Shown here one piece after another: positions 52,801-62,606 of a stretch of 64,000 nucleotides of DNA. The notes under the pieces are model-generated. The model saw nothing but the letters and a program-made list of their open reading frames with translations. It had not been told where the DNA came from and searched no databases. The DNA is from JBELHR01 sp042091275. Its GTDB lineage: Bacteria; Bacteroidota; Bacteroidia; Flavobacteriales; Flavobacteriaceae. Every line of letters starts with the position of its first letter. The first letter of the stretch is position 1. Both the position numbers and the translations under genes were made by a program. The stretch covers positions 83,664 through 147,663 of the forward strand of contig JBELHR010000001.1 of assembly GCA_042091275.1 (NCBI GenBank). Direction: 5' to 3'.

Positions 52801-55800
52801 TTATCCTTCTTCTGTGTTTCTAACCTTAACTTGGTATACCACGTTTGGTTTTGTTCCAATTGCTGCTAACAAATGGTAGGCGCGTTTGTCCTCAACTAAT
52901 TGAGAAACTTCACTTTCCGCATCGTTGATATCTCCAAATACCATCGCTCCAGTACCACAAGCATTAGAACAAGCTGTTTGGAATTCTTCATCACGAACTT
53001 TTCTACCTTCTTTCTTAGCTGTAAGAATAGCAGATTGTGTCATCTGAATACACATAGAACACTTTTCCATAACTCCTCTTGAACGCACAACTACGTCAGG
53101 GTTAAGCACCATTCTTCCGATATCATCATTCATATTGAAATCAAACTCGTCATTTTGGTTGTAGCTAAACCAGTTAAAACGTCTCACTCTATAAGGACAG
53201 TTGTTTGCACAGTAACGCGTACCTACACAACGGTTATAAACCATTTGGTTCTGACCTTGTCTTCCGTGAGAAGTTGCTGCCACTGGACATACTGTCTCAC
53301 ATGGAGCGTGATTACAGTGTTGACACATTACCGGTTGGAAAGCTACATCTGGATTTTCAGAAACGCGTTCCAAAGCGTGATACATCTCGCCCATACCCAT
53401 TCCTTGCTCTTTTGCCTCTTTCTGAGACTCCACTTCGGAAGAGTAATATCTATCGATTCTTAGCCAGTGCATATCTCTACCGACTCTAACTTCATTTTTA
53501 CCAACTACAGGTACGTTGTTTTCTGCGTGACATGCAACAACACAAGCACCACAACCAGTACATGCTGTCAAATCAATAGACAAGTTAAAGTGATGTCCAA
53601 TTGATCTATCGTGTTCATCCCAAAGGTCTACAGCATCTCCTTCGACCTCATTGTGATCGTAAGAAAACATTGGAAGTGCATTCCAAGTGTGTTTCGGGTC
53701 TAGTTTAGGATTGTTATAATCACTTAAACTAGCTTCTTTTAAAATTTCATCACGACCTGCGAGAGTGTGCTGTAATTGCTCACATGCAAATTTGTGATTT
53801 CCTGCTTCTTTTGTTATTGTAACAGTTTGAATCCACGAACCTTGTTTCGCTAATGGATAAGCATTGACACCTACTTGCATCTCCGCTTTTAAACCTTTGG
53901 TACGACCATAACCTAAAGCTAGACCAACAGAACCTTTAGCTTGACCTGGTTGAATCAACACAGGAACCTTATTCAAGGTTTCTTTACCGACAGTTACAGA
54001 GGCATAATTCCCGTCCATTGCACCATTTGATTGCATTGGATTGGTAAAACCATAATCCTTAGCATCTGAAGGAGAAATAGTCAAATAATTATCCCAAGCT
54101 GCTCTTGTGATAGGGTCTGGTAATTCTTGTAACCAAGGGTTAGAAGACTGCTGACCATCACCTAGTCCGTTTGAAACATATAAATGGAGCTCCATATCTC
54201 CAATCTTTACTTCTTTAACAAGATTATTAGCCGCAGTATTCACATTGAAAGACTTGGCTTTGGCTTGAGAAAGATCAGACTGTACAAAGAAACCATCGTG
54301 TAACGTTTTGTTCCAGGATTTCCCCTTTAAAATATTTTTATTCCAATAAGACTTTAAGTAATCATAATAAGAGTCTGTTGAACCAATTAGGGTTAAAACT
54401 ACATCTTGAAATTGCTTTGTATCAAAAAGAGGTTTAATCGTAGGTTGAACAAGACCGTGGTTAGAACGCGTCAACTGCACATCACCCCACGATTCTAAAT
54501 AATGCGGAGTAGCTAAAGCATAGTTCGCTGCACTTGCAGTTTCGTCTTCATGCATACTGAAGCTAACTGTCAATTCTGTTTTTTCCATACCGGAAGCAAA
54601 ACGCTTAGGATCCGCATAAGTATAGAGTGGATTAGTTCCGACAGTAAGTAATGCAGAAACCTTTCCAGCATTCATCTCAGAGACTAAGGAATTCAAGGCC
54701 TTGTCGTCTCCTGATTTTAACATCACTGCATCTGAGTAGTCAACTAGTTCAGATTTTAGTATATCGTTAATCGCCATAACGACTAACTGAGCTTCTTTTG
54801 ATTGCAGTCCAGAAAGAACAACACCATTTTTGCCCGCTTTTTTAAGTTGTTTAGCCGCTTTTAAGATTTCAGCATCAACCGCTGTTTTCTTAGAAGCAAC
54901 TGGAGTTGCGCTCAGAGCATTGTAAAGGTTCAAAAGAGCAAAAACTTGCTCCGATGGCTTCAATACAACTCTCTTGTCTGCATTGGCACCTGTAAGAGAC
55001 ATATTCGACTCAAACTGTACATGCCTAGACATCTTACCTCCTTCTAGTTTTCTTCCCGCGATATAAGAAACATCGTAAGAAGAACCTTGGAATGACCCTA
55101 AGAAGTCCGCACCAATAGAAACGATTGATTTTGCGGTAGAGAGATCGTAATTTGGTAATGCTCTATAACCGTAAACAGATTCAAATGCATCAATAGCACC
55201 GCTATCCGATAAAGCATCGTAGTTTACGATTTCTAAATTCTCATATTTATCTTTTAGCTCAGCTAACAAAGCGTTAGTTGACGGACTGGCCATAGAACCG
55301 CTCAAAAGAACAATCTTTCCAGAATTCGCATCAATCTGATTTAGCTTAGCTTTTATTTCGTTTATAGCAACTCCCCAAGCAATGGTTTTACCATCTTTTT
55401 TCGGGCCTCTTAATCTACCGCTATCGTATAGACTAAGAACCGAAGCTTGAACACGAGAGTTTGTGCTACCTTTAGCCTCTTTATTTGGTTCAATTTTAAT
55501 AGGACGACCTTCTCTTGAACGCACTAAAACTTGAGCCGCGTCCAAACCGTCAAACATAGTAGTCGCGTAGTAATCCGCAATACCAGGAGTGATTTCGTCC
55601 GGTTTAACTAAATAAGGAATTGACTTTCTTACCGGTCCATCACATGCAGCCAAAGAAGCAGCTGCTGTAGTAAACCCAACATATTTTAAGAAATCACGAC
55701 GAGAAGTACTTGAGGACTCCAAAGTCTCTTTGTCTCCAAGAAACTCATCTGTAGCTATATCACTAACAAACTCATTGCTCTGAAGTTCAGATACCAAAGG

Positions 55801-55854
55801 ATTATTTTCTTTTAGCTCCTCAACACTTTTCCAGTATTTTTTATTAGATGCCAT
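52801..55854 (-). CDS. actB: Alternative complex III Fe-S subunit ActB (molybdopterin-oxidoreductase-like)
   Basis: This periplasmic subunit of 1017 residues fuses a molybdopterin-oxidoreductase-like domain to a ferredoxin-like domain. A twin-arginine motif SRRDFLK at residues 51-57 precedes a hydrophobic stretch and Cys71, so Tat export and possibly lipidation are likely. The large domain in ACIII is known to lack the Mo cofactor. The last ~260 residues hold the Fe-S cluster cysteines: CTGCGACVVAC, CQHCNHAPCETVCP, CANNCPYRVRRFNW and CSMCIQ with CSNACGTGAMVFGD, for three [4Fe-4S] and one [3Fe-4S] by homology. It sits between actA and actC. Confidence 0.94.
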   Translation of the reverse strand: MASNKKYWKSVEELKENNPLVSELQSNEFVSDIATDEFLGDKETLESSSTSRRDFLKYVGFTTAAASLAACDGPVRKSIPYLVKPDEITPGIADYYATTMFDGLDAAQVLVRSREGRPIKIEPNKEAKGSTNSRVQASVLSLYDSGRLRGPKKDGKTIAWGVAINEIKAKLNQIDANSGKIVLLSGSMASPSTNALLAELKDKYENLEIVNYDALSDSGAIDAFESVYGYRALPNYDLSTAKSIVSIGADFLGSFQGSSYDVSYIAGRKLEGGKMSRHVQFESNMSLTGANADKRVVLKPSEQVFALLNLYNALSATPVASKKTAVDAEILKAAKQLKKAGKNGVVLSGLQSKEAQLVVMAINDILKSELVDYSDAVMLKSGDDKALNSLVSEMNAGKVSALLTVGTNPLYTYADPKRFASGMEKTELTVSFSMHEDETASAANYALATPHYLESWGDVQLTRSNHGLVQPTIKPLFDTKQFQDVVLTLIGSTDSYYDYLKSYWNKNILKGKSWNKTLHDGFFVQSDLSQAKAKSFNVNTAANNLVKEVKIGDMELHLYVSNGLGDGQQSSNPWLQELPDPITRAAWDNYLTISPSDAKDYGFTNPMQSNGAMDGNYASVTVGKETLNKVPVLIQPGQAKGSVGLALGYGRTKGLKAEMQVGVNAYPLAKQGSWIQTVTITKEAGNHKFACEQLQHTLAGRDEILKEASLSDYNNPKLDPKHTWNALPMFSYDHNEVEGDAVDLWDEHDRSIGHHFNLSIDLTACTGCGACVVACHAENNVPVVGKNEVRVGRDMHWLRIDRYYSSEVESQKEAKEQGMGMGEMYHALERVSENPDVAFQPVMCQHCNHAPCETVCPVAATSHGRQGQNQMVYNRCVGTRYCANNCPYRVRRFNWFSYNQNDEFDFNMNDDIGRMVLNPDVVVRSRGVMEKCSMCIQMTQSAILTAKKEGRKVRDEEFQTACSNACGTGAMVFGDINDAESEVSQLVEDKRAYHLLAAIGTKPNVVYQVKVRNTEEG

Positions 55855-55884
55855 TTTATATAAAGGTATTTATAAGCTTATTAA

Positions 55885-57390
55885 TTAATAGTGACATTTA
55901 CCACATTCCTTACCACCCATTTGAGCTACGGTAACCTTCTCAACTCCAAACTTATTAGCGAGTTGTTCGTGAATGTTTTTGTAATAATCATTATCCTTTA
56001 GTTTAACGTCAGTGTTAGAGTGACAGTCAATACACCAGCCCATTGTCAATGGAGCGAATTGGTATACTTCTTCCATTTCTTGAATTGGACCGTGACATGT
56101 TTGACATTTCTGACCTCCTACTGTCACGTGCTGAGCGTGGTTGAAGTAGGCAAAATCCGGTAGGTTGTGAATTCTAACCCATTCTATAGGTTGTTCTTCA
56201 CCGGTATATTCAAATTTCTCAGGATCCCATCCAACTGCAGTGTAAAGCTTTTGGATTTCACCGTCATAAAATTCTTTTGTAAGTTCTTCCGTTACTGGTC
56301 CATTGTACTCTGCAATAGCTTTGTGACAGTTCATACAAACATTTGCAGAAGGAATTCCAGAATGCTTACTGTGTTTTGCCGTTGAGTGGCAATACTGACA
56401 GTCTACATTGTTTTGTCCAGCATGTATCTTGTGTGAAAAAGCAATAGGTTGTATCGGTTGATACCCTTGATCTACTCCAACAGCCATCATAGCCCCAAAA
56501 CCAACATAAGCAGTTAGGAAAAGAAGTGCGATGGTAGTAACGATCTTTAAGAATCCATTATCCGATTTTAAGTAAACCCAAAGAGCCAATCCTATTAGGA
56601 AAACAACAACTGTGTAAGTCATCCACTCCGTAGAAGCAGGTTCCTCTACATAATCCGTAGTAGCAACTGAAGCAGTTTTTGCTTTTGGTTCTTGATCTAA
56701 ATAAAGAACAATATTTTTTATTTGTTGATCTGACAATTGAGGAAAAGCAGACATAACAGATCCGTTGTATTCTTCGTAGATAGCAATCGCGTCAGCATCA
56801 CCAGAAGCACGAAGAGCATTATTATCTTTAATCCAAGCAATCAACCAGTCCATCTCGCGTCTCTGACCTACTTTACCCAAGGCAGGACCAACTAATTTCT
56901 TATCCCACTTGTGACAAGCAGCACAATTCATTTTGAATAAAGATTCTCCTTCCGCAATCGCAGCTTCGTCTGCAGAAGCGACAGGAGCGGCAGAAGAAGA
57001 AGCGGCTGCTAAAGCAGGCTTACCGTCTGTGTAGGCTATAATATCATCAACATCTTGTTCAGAAAGTTGAGGAAACGCTTGCATTGGACTCTTGTTGAAC
57101 TCTTCAAAAATAGCGATTGCCTCAGCGTCACCACTTTTGATTAGAGCTTGATTATCGTGTATCCAGGCTTGCAACCATTCACGAGATCTTCTCTCACTAA
57201 CCCCACCTAATGCAGGACCGATAAGCTTTTTGTCAAGCTTGTGACAAGCTGCGCAATTCGCATTGAACAAAGATTTCCCGTTTCCAGAATCTCCTTCTTG
57301 AGCGTTTGCTTGCAAGCTGAAAAACAATAAAAAAGAAAGGCTTAGTAGTGCTATTCTCTGAAATTGACTGTGTTTTTTGACACTTTTCAT
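55885..57390 (-). CDS. actA: Alternative complex III multiheme cytochrome ActA, with duplicated N-terminal cytochrome c domain
   Basis: This 501-residue protein has a signal peptide (cleavage near ANAQ, residue 31). Seven CxxCH heme sites start at residues 46, 156, 331, 352, 429, 453 and 496. The last five belong to the pentaheme ActA core after a membrane helix at about 258-274. The first two lie in tandem class I cytochrome c domains exactly 110 residues apart with clearly similar sequence (CAACHKxDKKxxGPALGxV; SGDAxAIAIxEExN; AFPQLS). The first gene of the operon, it is preceded by a good promoter. Confidence 0.94.
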   Translation of the reverse strand: MKSVKKHSQFQRIALLSLSFLLFFSLQANAQEGDSGNGKSLFNANCAACHKLDKKLIGPALGGVSERRSREWLQAWIHDNQALIKSGDAEAIAIFEEFNKSPMQAFPQLSEQDVDDIIAYTDGKPALAAASSSAAPVASADEAAIAEGESLFKMNCAACHKWDKKLVGPALGKVGQRREMDWLIAWIKDNNALRASGDADAIAIYEEYNGSVMSAFPQLSDQQIKNIVLYLDQEPKAKTASVATTDYVEEPASTEWMTYTVVVFLIGLALWVYLKSDNGFLKIVTTIALLFLTAYVGFGAMMAVGVDQGYQPIQPIAFSHKIHAGQNNVDCQYCHSTAKHSKHSGIPSANVCMNCHKAIAEYNGPVTEELTKEFYDGEIQKLYTAVGWDPEKFEYTGEEQPIEWVRIHNLPDFAYFNHAQHVTVGGQKCQTCHGPIQEMEEVYQFAPLTMGWCIDCHSNTDVKLKDNDYYKNIHEQLANKFGVEKVTVAQMGGKECGKCHY

Positions 57391-57465
57391 AAAAATAATT
57401 TATATTATTTAATTAAAAATGGGGCGGTTTTTCCTTGCCATTTATAATAGAGTTTTCACTTTGCA

Positions 57466-57496
57466 CAAAAGTACTATTAAATCACAAAATTAGAAA
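57466..57496 (-). promoter_or_regulatory. Promoter of the act-cta operon
   Basis: On the minus strand TTTC (57496-57493), 19 bases, then TACTTTTG (57473-57466), a perfect -7 box and a one-mismatch -33 at ideal spacing. The leader to the actA ATG at 57390 would be about 70 bases. Confidence 0.65.
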
Positions 57497-57553
57497 CGAA
57501 CTTAGCTCGTAAATCCTAATTTATAACTGTTCTAAATAAATCCGAAAAGGCCT

Positions 57554-57561
57554 TATTTTTG
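57554..57561 (+). promoter_or_regulatory. Probable -7 element of the SPOR-protein gene
   Basis: TATTTTTG matches TAnnTTTG exactly, 46 bases before the ATG at 57608. The -33 element is weak. The remaining sequence of 57391-57607 holds only this and the divergent act promoter. Confidence 0.45.
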
Positions 57562-57607
57562 TACAGAAACACTAAATTTGAAAGTAATTATTTTTTGACA
57601 AATAAGT

Positions 57608-57991
57608 ATGAAAAAAACAAGCTTAATTATCGCATTTTTTAGCATTTTTATCGCCCAAATAAATGCTCAAGAAAAGGAATTTGACTCTGGGGTTTCACCG
57701 GAAATGCTAGAGCATTTTATCGATAAAAAAATCAAATTCAACCAAGCTAATTCCTTGGCATTCTGTATACAATTGTACTTTGGAGAAGAATCTAAAGCAA
57801 AATCTGTAAAGCAAAAATTCGAAGCAGAGTTCCCGGATGCTCTTGTAAAAATGACCTTTGACACCCCTTGGTGGAAACCACAAACAGGGGTATATCTCAG
57901 TAAAAAAGACGCTGATATAGCACTTGAAAAACTTCGGAGTTCGAGTGGCGGAAGCTTTCCAGATGCTCTGGTAGTTCCTTATTCATTTTAA
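57608..57991 (+). CDS. Secreted SPOR-domain protein
   Basis: This 127-residue protein has a signal peptide ending at about INAQ (residue 21). The remainder is one SPOR-like peptidoglycan-binding repeat: FCIQLYFGEESKAKSVKQKFEAEFPD, then TPWWKPQTGVYLSKKDADIALEKLRSS and a final FPDALVVPYSF. SPOR domains bind denuded glycan strands at division sites. Here the domain is the whole mature protein, so it may act in the periplasm as a small cell-wall-associated protein. It is convergent with infB, sharing the terminator. Confidence 0.85.
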   Translation: MKKTSLIIAFFSIFIAQINAQEKEFDSGVSPEMLEHFIDKKIKFNQANSLAFCIQLYFGEESKAKSVKQKFEAEFPDALVKMTFDTPWWKPQTGVYLSKKDADIALEKLRSSSGGSFPDALVVPYSF

Positions 57992-58025
57992 AAAAAAAGC
58001 TCCGATTTTATCGGAGCTTTTTTTT
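57990..58025. terminator. Bidirectional intrinsic terminator between the SPOR gene and infB
   Basis: AGCTCCGA (57998-58005) and TCGGAGCT (58011-58018) form an 8-bp stem with a 5-base loop. It has an A-run before and a T-run after. Confidence 0.92.
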
Positions 58026-60843
58026 ACTTAAGTTTCTTTTTGACCTCAACTTCTTGGAAGGCCTCGAGAACATCACCGACAACAATGTCGTTGTAATTCT
58101 TCAGCTGCAATCCACAGTCGTATCCTTTTGCAACTTCCTTGACATCGTCTTTAAATCGCTTCAAAGAAGTTAATTCTCCTGTGTGAACGACAATTCCCTC
58201 ACGTATCAAACGAATTCGAGAATTTCTAAAGACTTTACCGGAAGTAACCATACATCCTGCAATGTTTCCAATTTTTGAAATTTTATAAACCTCGCGTATT
58301 TCAACGTTACCTGTAACCTCTTCTTTAAGCTCAGGAGACAACATTCCCTCCATTGCGTCTTTAAGATCGTTTATAGCGTCGTAAATAATAGAGTATGTTC
58401 TAATATCAACCTCTTCGGTATCTGCAATGGTTCTTGCATTTCCAGAAGGCCTTACGTTAAATCCTATAATAATCGCATCCGAAGCAGAAGCCAACAATAC
58501 GTCAGACTCGGTAATTGCTCCAACACCTTTATGTACAATATTAACTTGAATCTCTTCAGTAGAAAGCTTTAAGAACGAATCTGTCAAGGCTTCTACAGAA
58601 CCATCCACATCCCCTTTGAGGATAATGTTCAATTCCTTAAAGTCACCTAGAGCAATACGTCTTCCAATTTCATCCAGAGTAATATGCTTTTGAGTTCTAA
58701 CCGATTGCTCTCTTTGCAGTTGAGCTCTCTTTGTTGCTATTTGCTTAGCCTCTCTTTCATCCTCAAATACATTGAACTTATCTCCAGCTTGAGGAGCACC
58801 ATCCAAACCTAAGATAGAAACCGGTGATGATGGTCCCGCCTCTTTGAGGTTGGTTCCTCTTTCGTCGAACATGGCTCTAACTTTTCCAGAGTGCTTTCCT
58901 GCCAATACATAGTCTCCAATTTTCAAAGTACCTGCTTGAACCAAAATAGTGGAAACATATCCCCTACCTTTATCCAACAGAGCCTCTACAACTGTTCCAC
59001 TTGCCAATTTATTTGGGTTGGCTTTTAGATCTAATATTTCTGCTTCCAGCAATACTTTTTCTAATAACTCATCAATACCTTGACCTGTTTTTGCAGAGAT
59101 ATCTTGAGATTGAATATTTCCACCCCAATCCTCTACGAGAAGATTCATGGCAGCTAATTGTGTTTTGATATTATCTGGGTTCGCATTTTCACGATCAATT
59201 TTGTTGATTGCAAATATGATAGGAACTCCAGCTGCTTGCGCGTGAGAGATTGCTTCCTTAGTCTGTGGCATAACATCGTCATCTGCCGCTACCACAATAA
59301 TAACCAAATCGGTAACTTGAGCTCCACGTGCACGCATCGCCGTAAAGGCTTCGTGACCAGGAGTATCTAAAAAGGCGATCTTCTTTCCGTCATTCATCTG
59401 AACAGAGTAAGCACCGATATGCTGTGTGATACCTCCGGATTCCCCAGAAATAACATTCGCTTTACGGATGTAATCCAAAAGAGAAGTCTTACCGTGATCG
59501 ACGTGACCCATAACCGTAATAATCGGAGCTCTAGATTCTAAATCTTCCGGATTATCCACATCTTCTGAAATAGATTCTTCCACCTCAGCAGAAACAAATT
59601 CTACTGTATGATTAAATTCTTCCGCAACTATGGCCAATGTTTCCGCATCTAAACGCTGATTCATGGTAACCATCATTCCGAGGGACATACATGCAGAGAT
59701 AATATCGTTTACAGAAACATCCATCATAGTAGCAACTTCACTTGCAGTAACAAACTCAGTAAGTTTCAATACTTTTGACTCTGCTGCAGCTGCCTGTTCT
59801 GTCTCCGATTGGATTTTTTTGTGTTGATCTCTTTTTTCTCTACGGTACTTTGCACCTTTATTCTTGGAGGATTTACCTTGAAGTCTCTCCAAAGTTTCTC
59901 TTACCTGCTTTTGTACTTCAGCCTCAGTTGGCTCTTCTTTTTTGACTGGTGCTGGTCTTTGACCACCCTTTCTAAAGTTCTTGCCTGGGGTACGTGCACC
60001 ACCTCTTGTATCTTTTCGGAAGTTTCCACCTGTATTTCCACCAGGTTTAACAATTCGCTTACGCTTCTTTTTATTAGCGTCACTAGCAGAACTGTCTTCT
60101 TTCTTCTTTGGTTTTTTATCGAACTGGGTCAAATCAATAACTTGTCCAGTAGGCTTAGGTCCAGAAAGCTTAGTGTATTGGGTAGTTACCTTACCATTTG
60201 CATCCGATACAACGGTAGGCTCCGAAGCTTTTGCCTTAGGCTTTTCCTTTGGCTCCTCGGCAGAGGCTTCTACAGCTTTGGGTTCTTTTTTCTTTTCGAC
60301 AACATCCACCTTAGCCTCAGCTTTTGCAGGTTCTTCTACCTTCTTTACAGGCTCAGACTTTGCTTCTTTTGCTTTGGCAACAGGTTCTTTGGTAGGTTCT
60401 TCTTTAGCGACCTTCTCAGTTGTTACTTCCTTTTTAGGTGCTTCAGTTGGCTTTGGAGTCTCCTTTTTGACTTCAGGAGTCTTAGAATCCAGATCAATTT
60501 TTCCAACCGGAGTAATTTGAACACGCTTTGCTTTTGCTTCCGCAGCAGCTTTAGCCGCCTGTTCCTCCTTGCGAACCTGTTCGAGTCGTTTGGACTCTAT
60601 TTCTTGTCTCAAAGCTTCCTTCTCCTTCTTCTTTTCTTCACCTACTTCTTTCGAAGCAACTTTTCGATTTCGGTCAGATTGGAAACCATCTTGCAACAGC
60701 TCATACTCCTTATTAGAGATTTTAGTAGTAGGACGAGCCTCTACTTCATGACCTTGTTGAGATAAATGCTCAATAGCTCTGTCTAAAGAAATGTTTAATT
60801 CCTTTAAAACCTTATTGAGTCGTATTGTTCTGTTTTCGGACAT
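58024..60843 (-). CDS. infB: Translation initiation factor IF-2
   Basis: This GTPase brings initiator fMet-tRNA to the 30S subunit. The 939-residue protein has an N-terminal IF2_N helix bundle (TIRLNKVLKELNISLDRAIEHL), then a long Lys/Glu/Ala/Pro-rich linker (about residues 60-340) that produces spurious opposite-strand frames. A second IF2_N module follows, then the G domain with GHVDHGKT at about 443-450, DTPGHEAFTAMRARG and NKIDREN. The C-terminal domains II-IV end in a Lys-rich tail. It lies 42 bases after nusA in the rimP-nusA-infB operon. Confidence 0.96.
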   Translation of the reverse strand: MSENRTIRLNKVLKELNISLDRAIEHLSQQGHEVEARPTTKISNKEYELLQDGFQSDRNRKVASKEVGEEKKKEKEALRQEIESKRLEQVRKEEQAAKAAAEAKAKRVQITPVGKIDLDSKTPEVKKETPKPTEAPKKEVTTEKVAKEEPTKEPVAKAKEAKSEPVKKVEEPAKAEAKVDVVEKKKEPKAVEASAEEPKEKPKAKASEPTVVSDANGKVTTQYTKLSGPKPTGQVIDLTQFDKKPKKKEDSSASDANKKKRKRIVKPGGNTGGNFRKDTRGGARTPGKNFRKGGQRPAPVKKEEPTEAEVQKQVRETLERLQGKSSKNKGAKYRREKRDQHKKIQSETEQAAAAESKVLKLTEFVTASEVATMMDVSVNDIISACMSLGMMVTMNQRLDAETLAIVAEEFNHTVEFVSAEVEESISEDVDNPEDLESRAPIITVMGHVDHGKTSLLDYIRKANVISGESGGITQHIGAYSVQMNDGKKIAFLDTPGHEAFTAMRARGAQVTDLVIIVVAADDDVMPQTKEAISHAQAAGVPIIFAINKIDRENANPDNIKTQLAAMNLLVEDWGGNIQSQDISAKTGQGIDELLEKVLLEAEILDLKANPNKLASGTVVEALLDKGRGYVSTILVQAGTLKIGDYVLAGKHSGKVRAMFDERGTNLKEAGPSSPVSILGLDGAPQAGDKFNVFEDEREAKQIATKRAQLQREQSVRTQKHITLDEIGRRIALGDFKELNIILKGDVDGSVEALTDSFLKLSTEEIQVNIVHKGVGAITESDVLLASASDAIIIGFNVRPSGNARTIADTEEVDIRTYSIIYDAINDLKDAMEGMLSPELKEEVTGNVEIREVYKISKIGNIAGCMVTSGKVFRNSRIRLIREGIVVHTGELTSLKRFKDDVKEVAKGYDCGLQLKNYNDIVVGDVLEAFQEVEVKKKLK

Positions 60844-60885
60844 ACAGTGTTTTTGTATAATTCTAAATTTTGTGTGAAGATACTA

Positions 60886-62130
60886 CTAATCTTCGAATTC
60901 CTCTCTTAATATACGTTGAACCTCGAGGATGGTTTCTTCTTCTAAATCGGTACGTTTAACCAACTGAGCGACATCCATATTTAGTACATCTTTCGCTGTA
61001 TCTAAACCAATTGCACTCAATTCTTTAATTACCCATGCTTCTATTTCATCGGAGAATTCTGACAACTCTACATCTTCGTCAGATCCTTCTCTTTGTACAT
61101 CTATTTCAAAACCTGTAAGTTGACTTGCCAAACGGATATTAACCCCTCCACGACCAATCGCTTTGGACACTTCTTCCGGTCTCAAGTAAACTTCTACTCT
61201 AGGCTTTTTACCTTCTTCAGCTTCGTGAATTTCCATAGACGAAACTTTTGCAGGACTCAAAGCTCTTGCGATGAATAATTGCGTATTTTTTGTGTAATTG
61301 ATAACATCGATATTTTCGTTCCCTAGTTCGCGAACAATTCCGTGTATACGAGAACCTTTCATACCTACACAAGCTCCGACTGGATCGATTCTATCGTCGT
61401 ATGAATCTACAGCAACTTTTGCCTTTTCTCCTGGAACCCTTGCAACTCCTTCGATAGTAATTAAACCATCAAAAACTTCAGGAATCTCCTGTTCAAAAAG
61501 TTTAGTCAAAAATTCAGGAGCTGTTCTAGACATCATAATAACAGGCTTGTTACCTCTTAGTTCTACTGTCTTGATTATTGCTCTTACCGATTCTCCTTTT
61601 CTAAAAAAGTCAGATTTAATTTGCTCGCTTTTTGGCATGATAAGCTCATTCCCTTCATCGTCCAAAAGAATAACTGCATTATTCTTGATATGGTGAACTT
61701 CTGCTGAATAAAGGTCTCCTTCTAATTCTTTAAATTGCTTAAAGATATTAGTAGAATCATGTTCGTAAATCTTAGATATAAGATTCTGACGCAAAGCCAA
61801 GATAGCACGTCTTCCAAGATCAAAAAGTTTCACCTCTTCGGAAACATCTTCACCAATTTCAAAATCAGGTTCGATTTTTCGAGCTTCTGCTAATGCTATT
61901 TCTTCATTTGCCTCTTCTACTTCTCCATCAGCTACAACAACTCGATTTCTCCATATTTCCAAATCCCCTTTATCTGGGTTGATAATAATATCAAAGTTGT
62001 CATCCGAACCAAACTTACGTTTTAGTGCAGATCTAAAAACTTCCTCGAGTATAGACATCAAAGTTGCTCTATCAATACTCTTATCATCTTTAAATTCAGA
62101 AAACGAATTAATTAAATCTATATTTTCCAT
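60886..62130 (-). CDS. nusA: Transcription termination/antitermination factor NusA
   Basis: NusA binds RNA polymerase and nascent RNA and promotes pausing and hairpin-dependent termination. The 414-residue protein has the N-terminal RNAP-binding domain, an S1 domain (about 130-200), KH1 with DRIDPVGACVGMKGSRIHGIVRELGNENIDVI, and KH2 with RPEEVSKAIGRGGVNIRLASQLTGFEIDV. A short helical C-terminus carries one HhH-like segment (ELSAIGLDTAKDVLNMDVAQLVKRTDLEEET). It lacks the acidic repeats of E. coli NusA, as is usual in this phylum. It follows rimP by 6 bases. Confidence 0.96.
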   Translation of the reverse strand: MENIDLINSFSEFKDDKSIDRATLMSILEEVFRSALKRKFGSDDNFDIIINPDKGDLEIWRNRVVVADGEVEEANEEIALAEARKIEPDFEIGEDVSEEVKLFDLGRRAILALRQNLISKIYEHDSTNIFKQFKELEGDLYSAEVHHIKNNAVILLDDEGNELIMPKSEQIKSDFFRKGESVRAIIKTVELRGNKPVIMMSRTAPEFLTKLFEQEIPEVFDGLITIEGVARVPGEKAKVAVDSYDDRIDPVGACVGMKGSRIHGIVRELGNENIDVINYTKNTQLFIARALSPAKVSSMEIHEAEEGKKPRVEVYLRPEEVSKAIGRGGVNIRLASQLTGFEIDVQREGSDEDVELSEFSDEIEAWVIKELSAIGLDTAKDVLNMDVAQLVKRTDLEEETILEVQRILREEFED

Positions 62131-62136
62131 TTAAAT

Positions 62137-62601
62137 CTAGTTAAATTTTATCTTTACTTTAGCTTGTATAATATCTCCTAAAGGAATAACCTGTCTCTTT
62201 TCGACAGTGTGCTTACCCTTACCGATTGGCTTTGGCTCACGTGCCTTCCATTCCAAAACAATCTCATTTTCACCGACCTCTGTCAAAACTCCTTCGTACT
62301 CTGCTCCTTCAACCTTAACCTTGAGAGTTCTTCCCATGTTTTTTTTGTATTGACGATACAGTGTAATAGGACGCGCAACATCTGGCGTGGTTACTTCTAG
62401 ACCAAAATCATTTTCTTCTCGATCTAGATTGTGCTCTATATGTCTACTGATTCTAATGATTTCTTCCAAAGGCACTCCGTGATCTCCATCGACTTCAACG
62501 TGAATCTTATCGAGGTTATCCATATCTAATTTAACCAAGAACAAGTCTGAGTTTAGAGCTATGGCCTCATCGACCAATTGAGTGACTAGATTTCTATCCA
62601 T
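62137..62601 (-). CDS. rimP: Ribosome maturation factor RimP
   Basis: RimP assists 30S subunit maturation. The ATG at 62601 gives 154 residues, the usual length. DLFLVKLDMDNLDKIHVEVDGDHGVPLEEIIRISRHIEHNLD and FGLEVTTPDVARPITLYRQYKKNMGRTLKVKV are the family blocks, followed by an SH3-like C-terminal domain. An in-frame ATG at 62637 would add 12 residues, but it lies inside the stem of a terminator-like hairpin. I consider it less likely, though its translation would disrupt that hairpin. First gene of rimP-nusA-infB. Confidence 0.94.
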   Translation of the reverse strand: MDRNLVTQLVDEAIALNSDLFLVKLDMDNLDKIHVEVDGDHGVPLEEIIRISRHIEHNLDREENDFGLEVTTPDVARPITLYRQYKKNMGRTLKVKVEGAEYEGVLTEVGENEIVLEWKAREPKPIGKGKHTVEKRQVIPLGDIIQAKVKIKFN

Positions 62602-62606
62602 TAGTA

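Noticed and set aside
59809..60765. A 318-codon plus-strand open frame, Phe/Leu/Ser-rich
   Set aside because: It is the antisense of the Lys/Glu/Ala-rich infB linker. Codon bias of that linker removes stops on the other strand, and the product is a low-complexity hydrophobic string.
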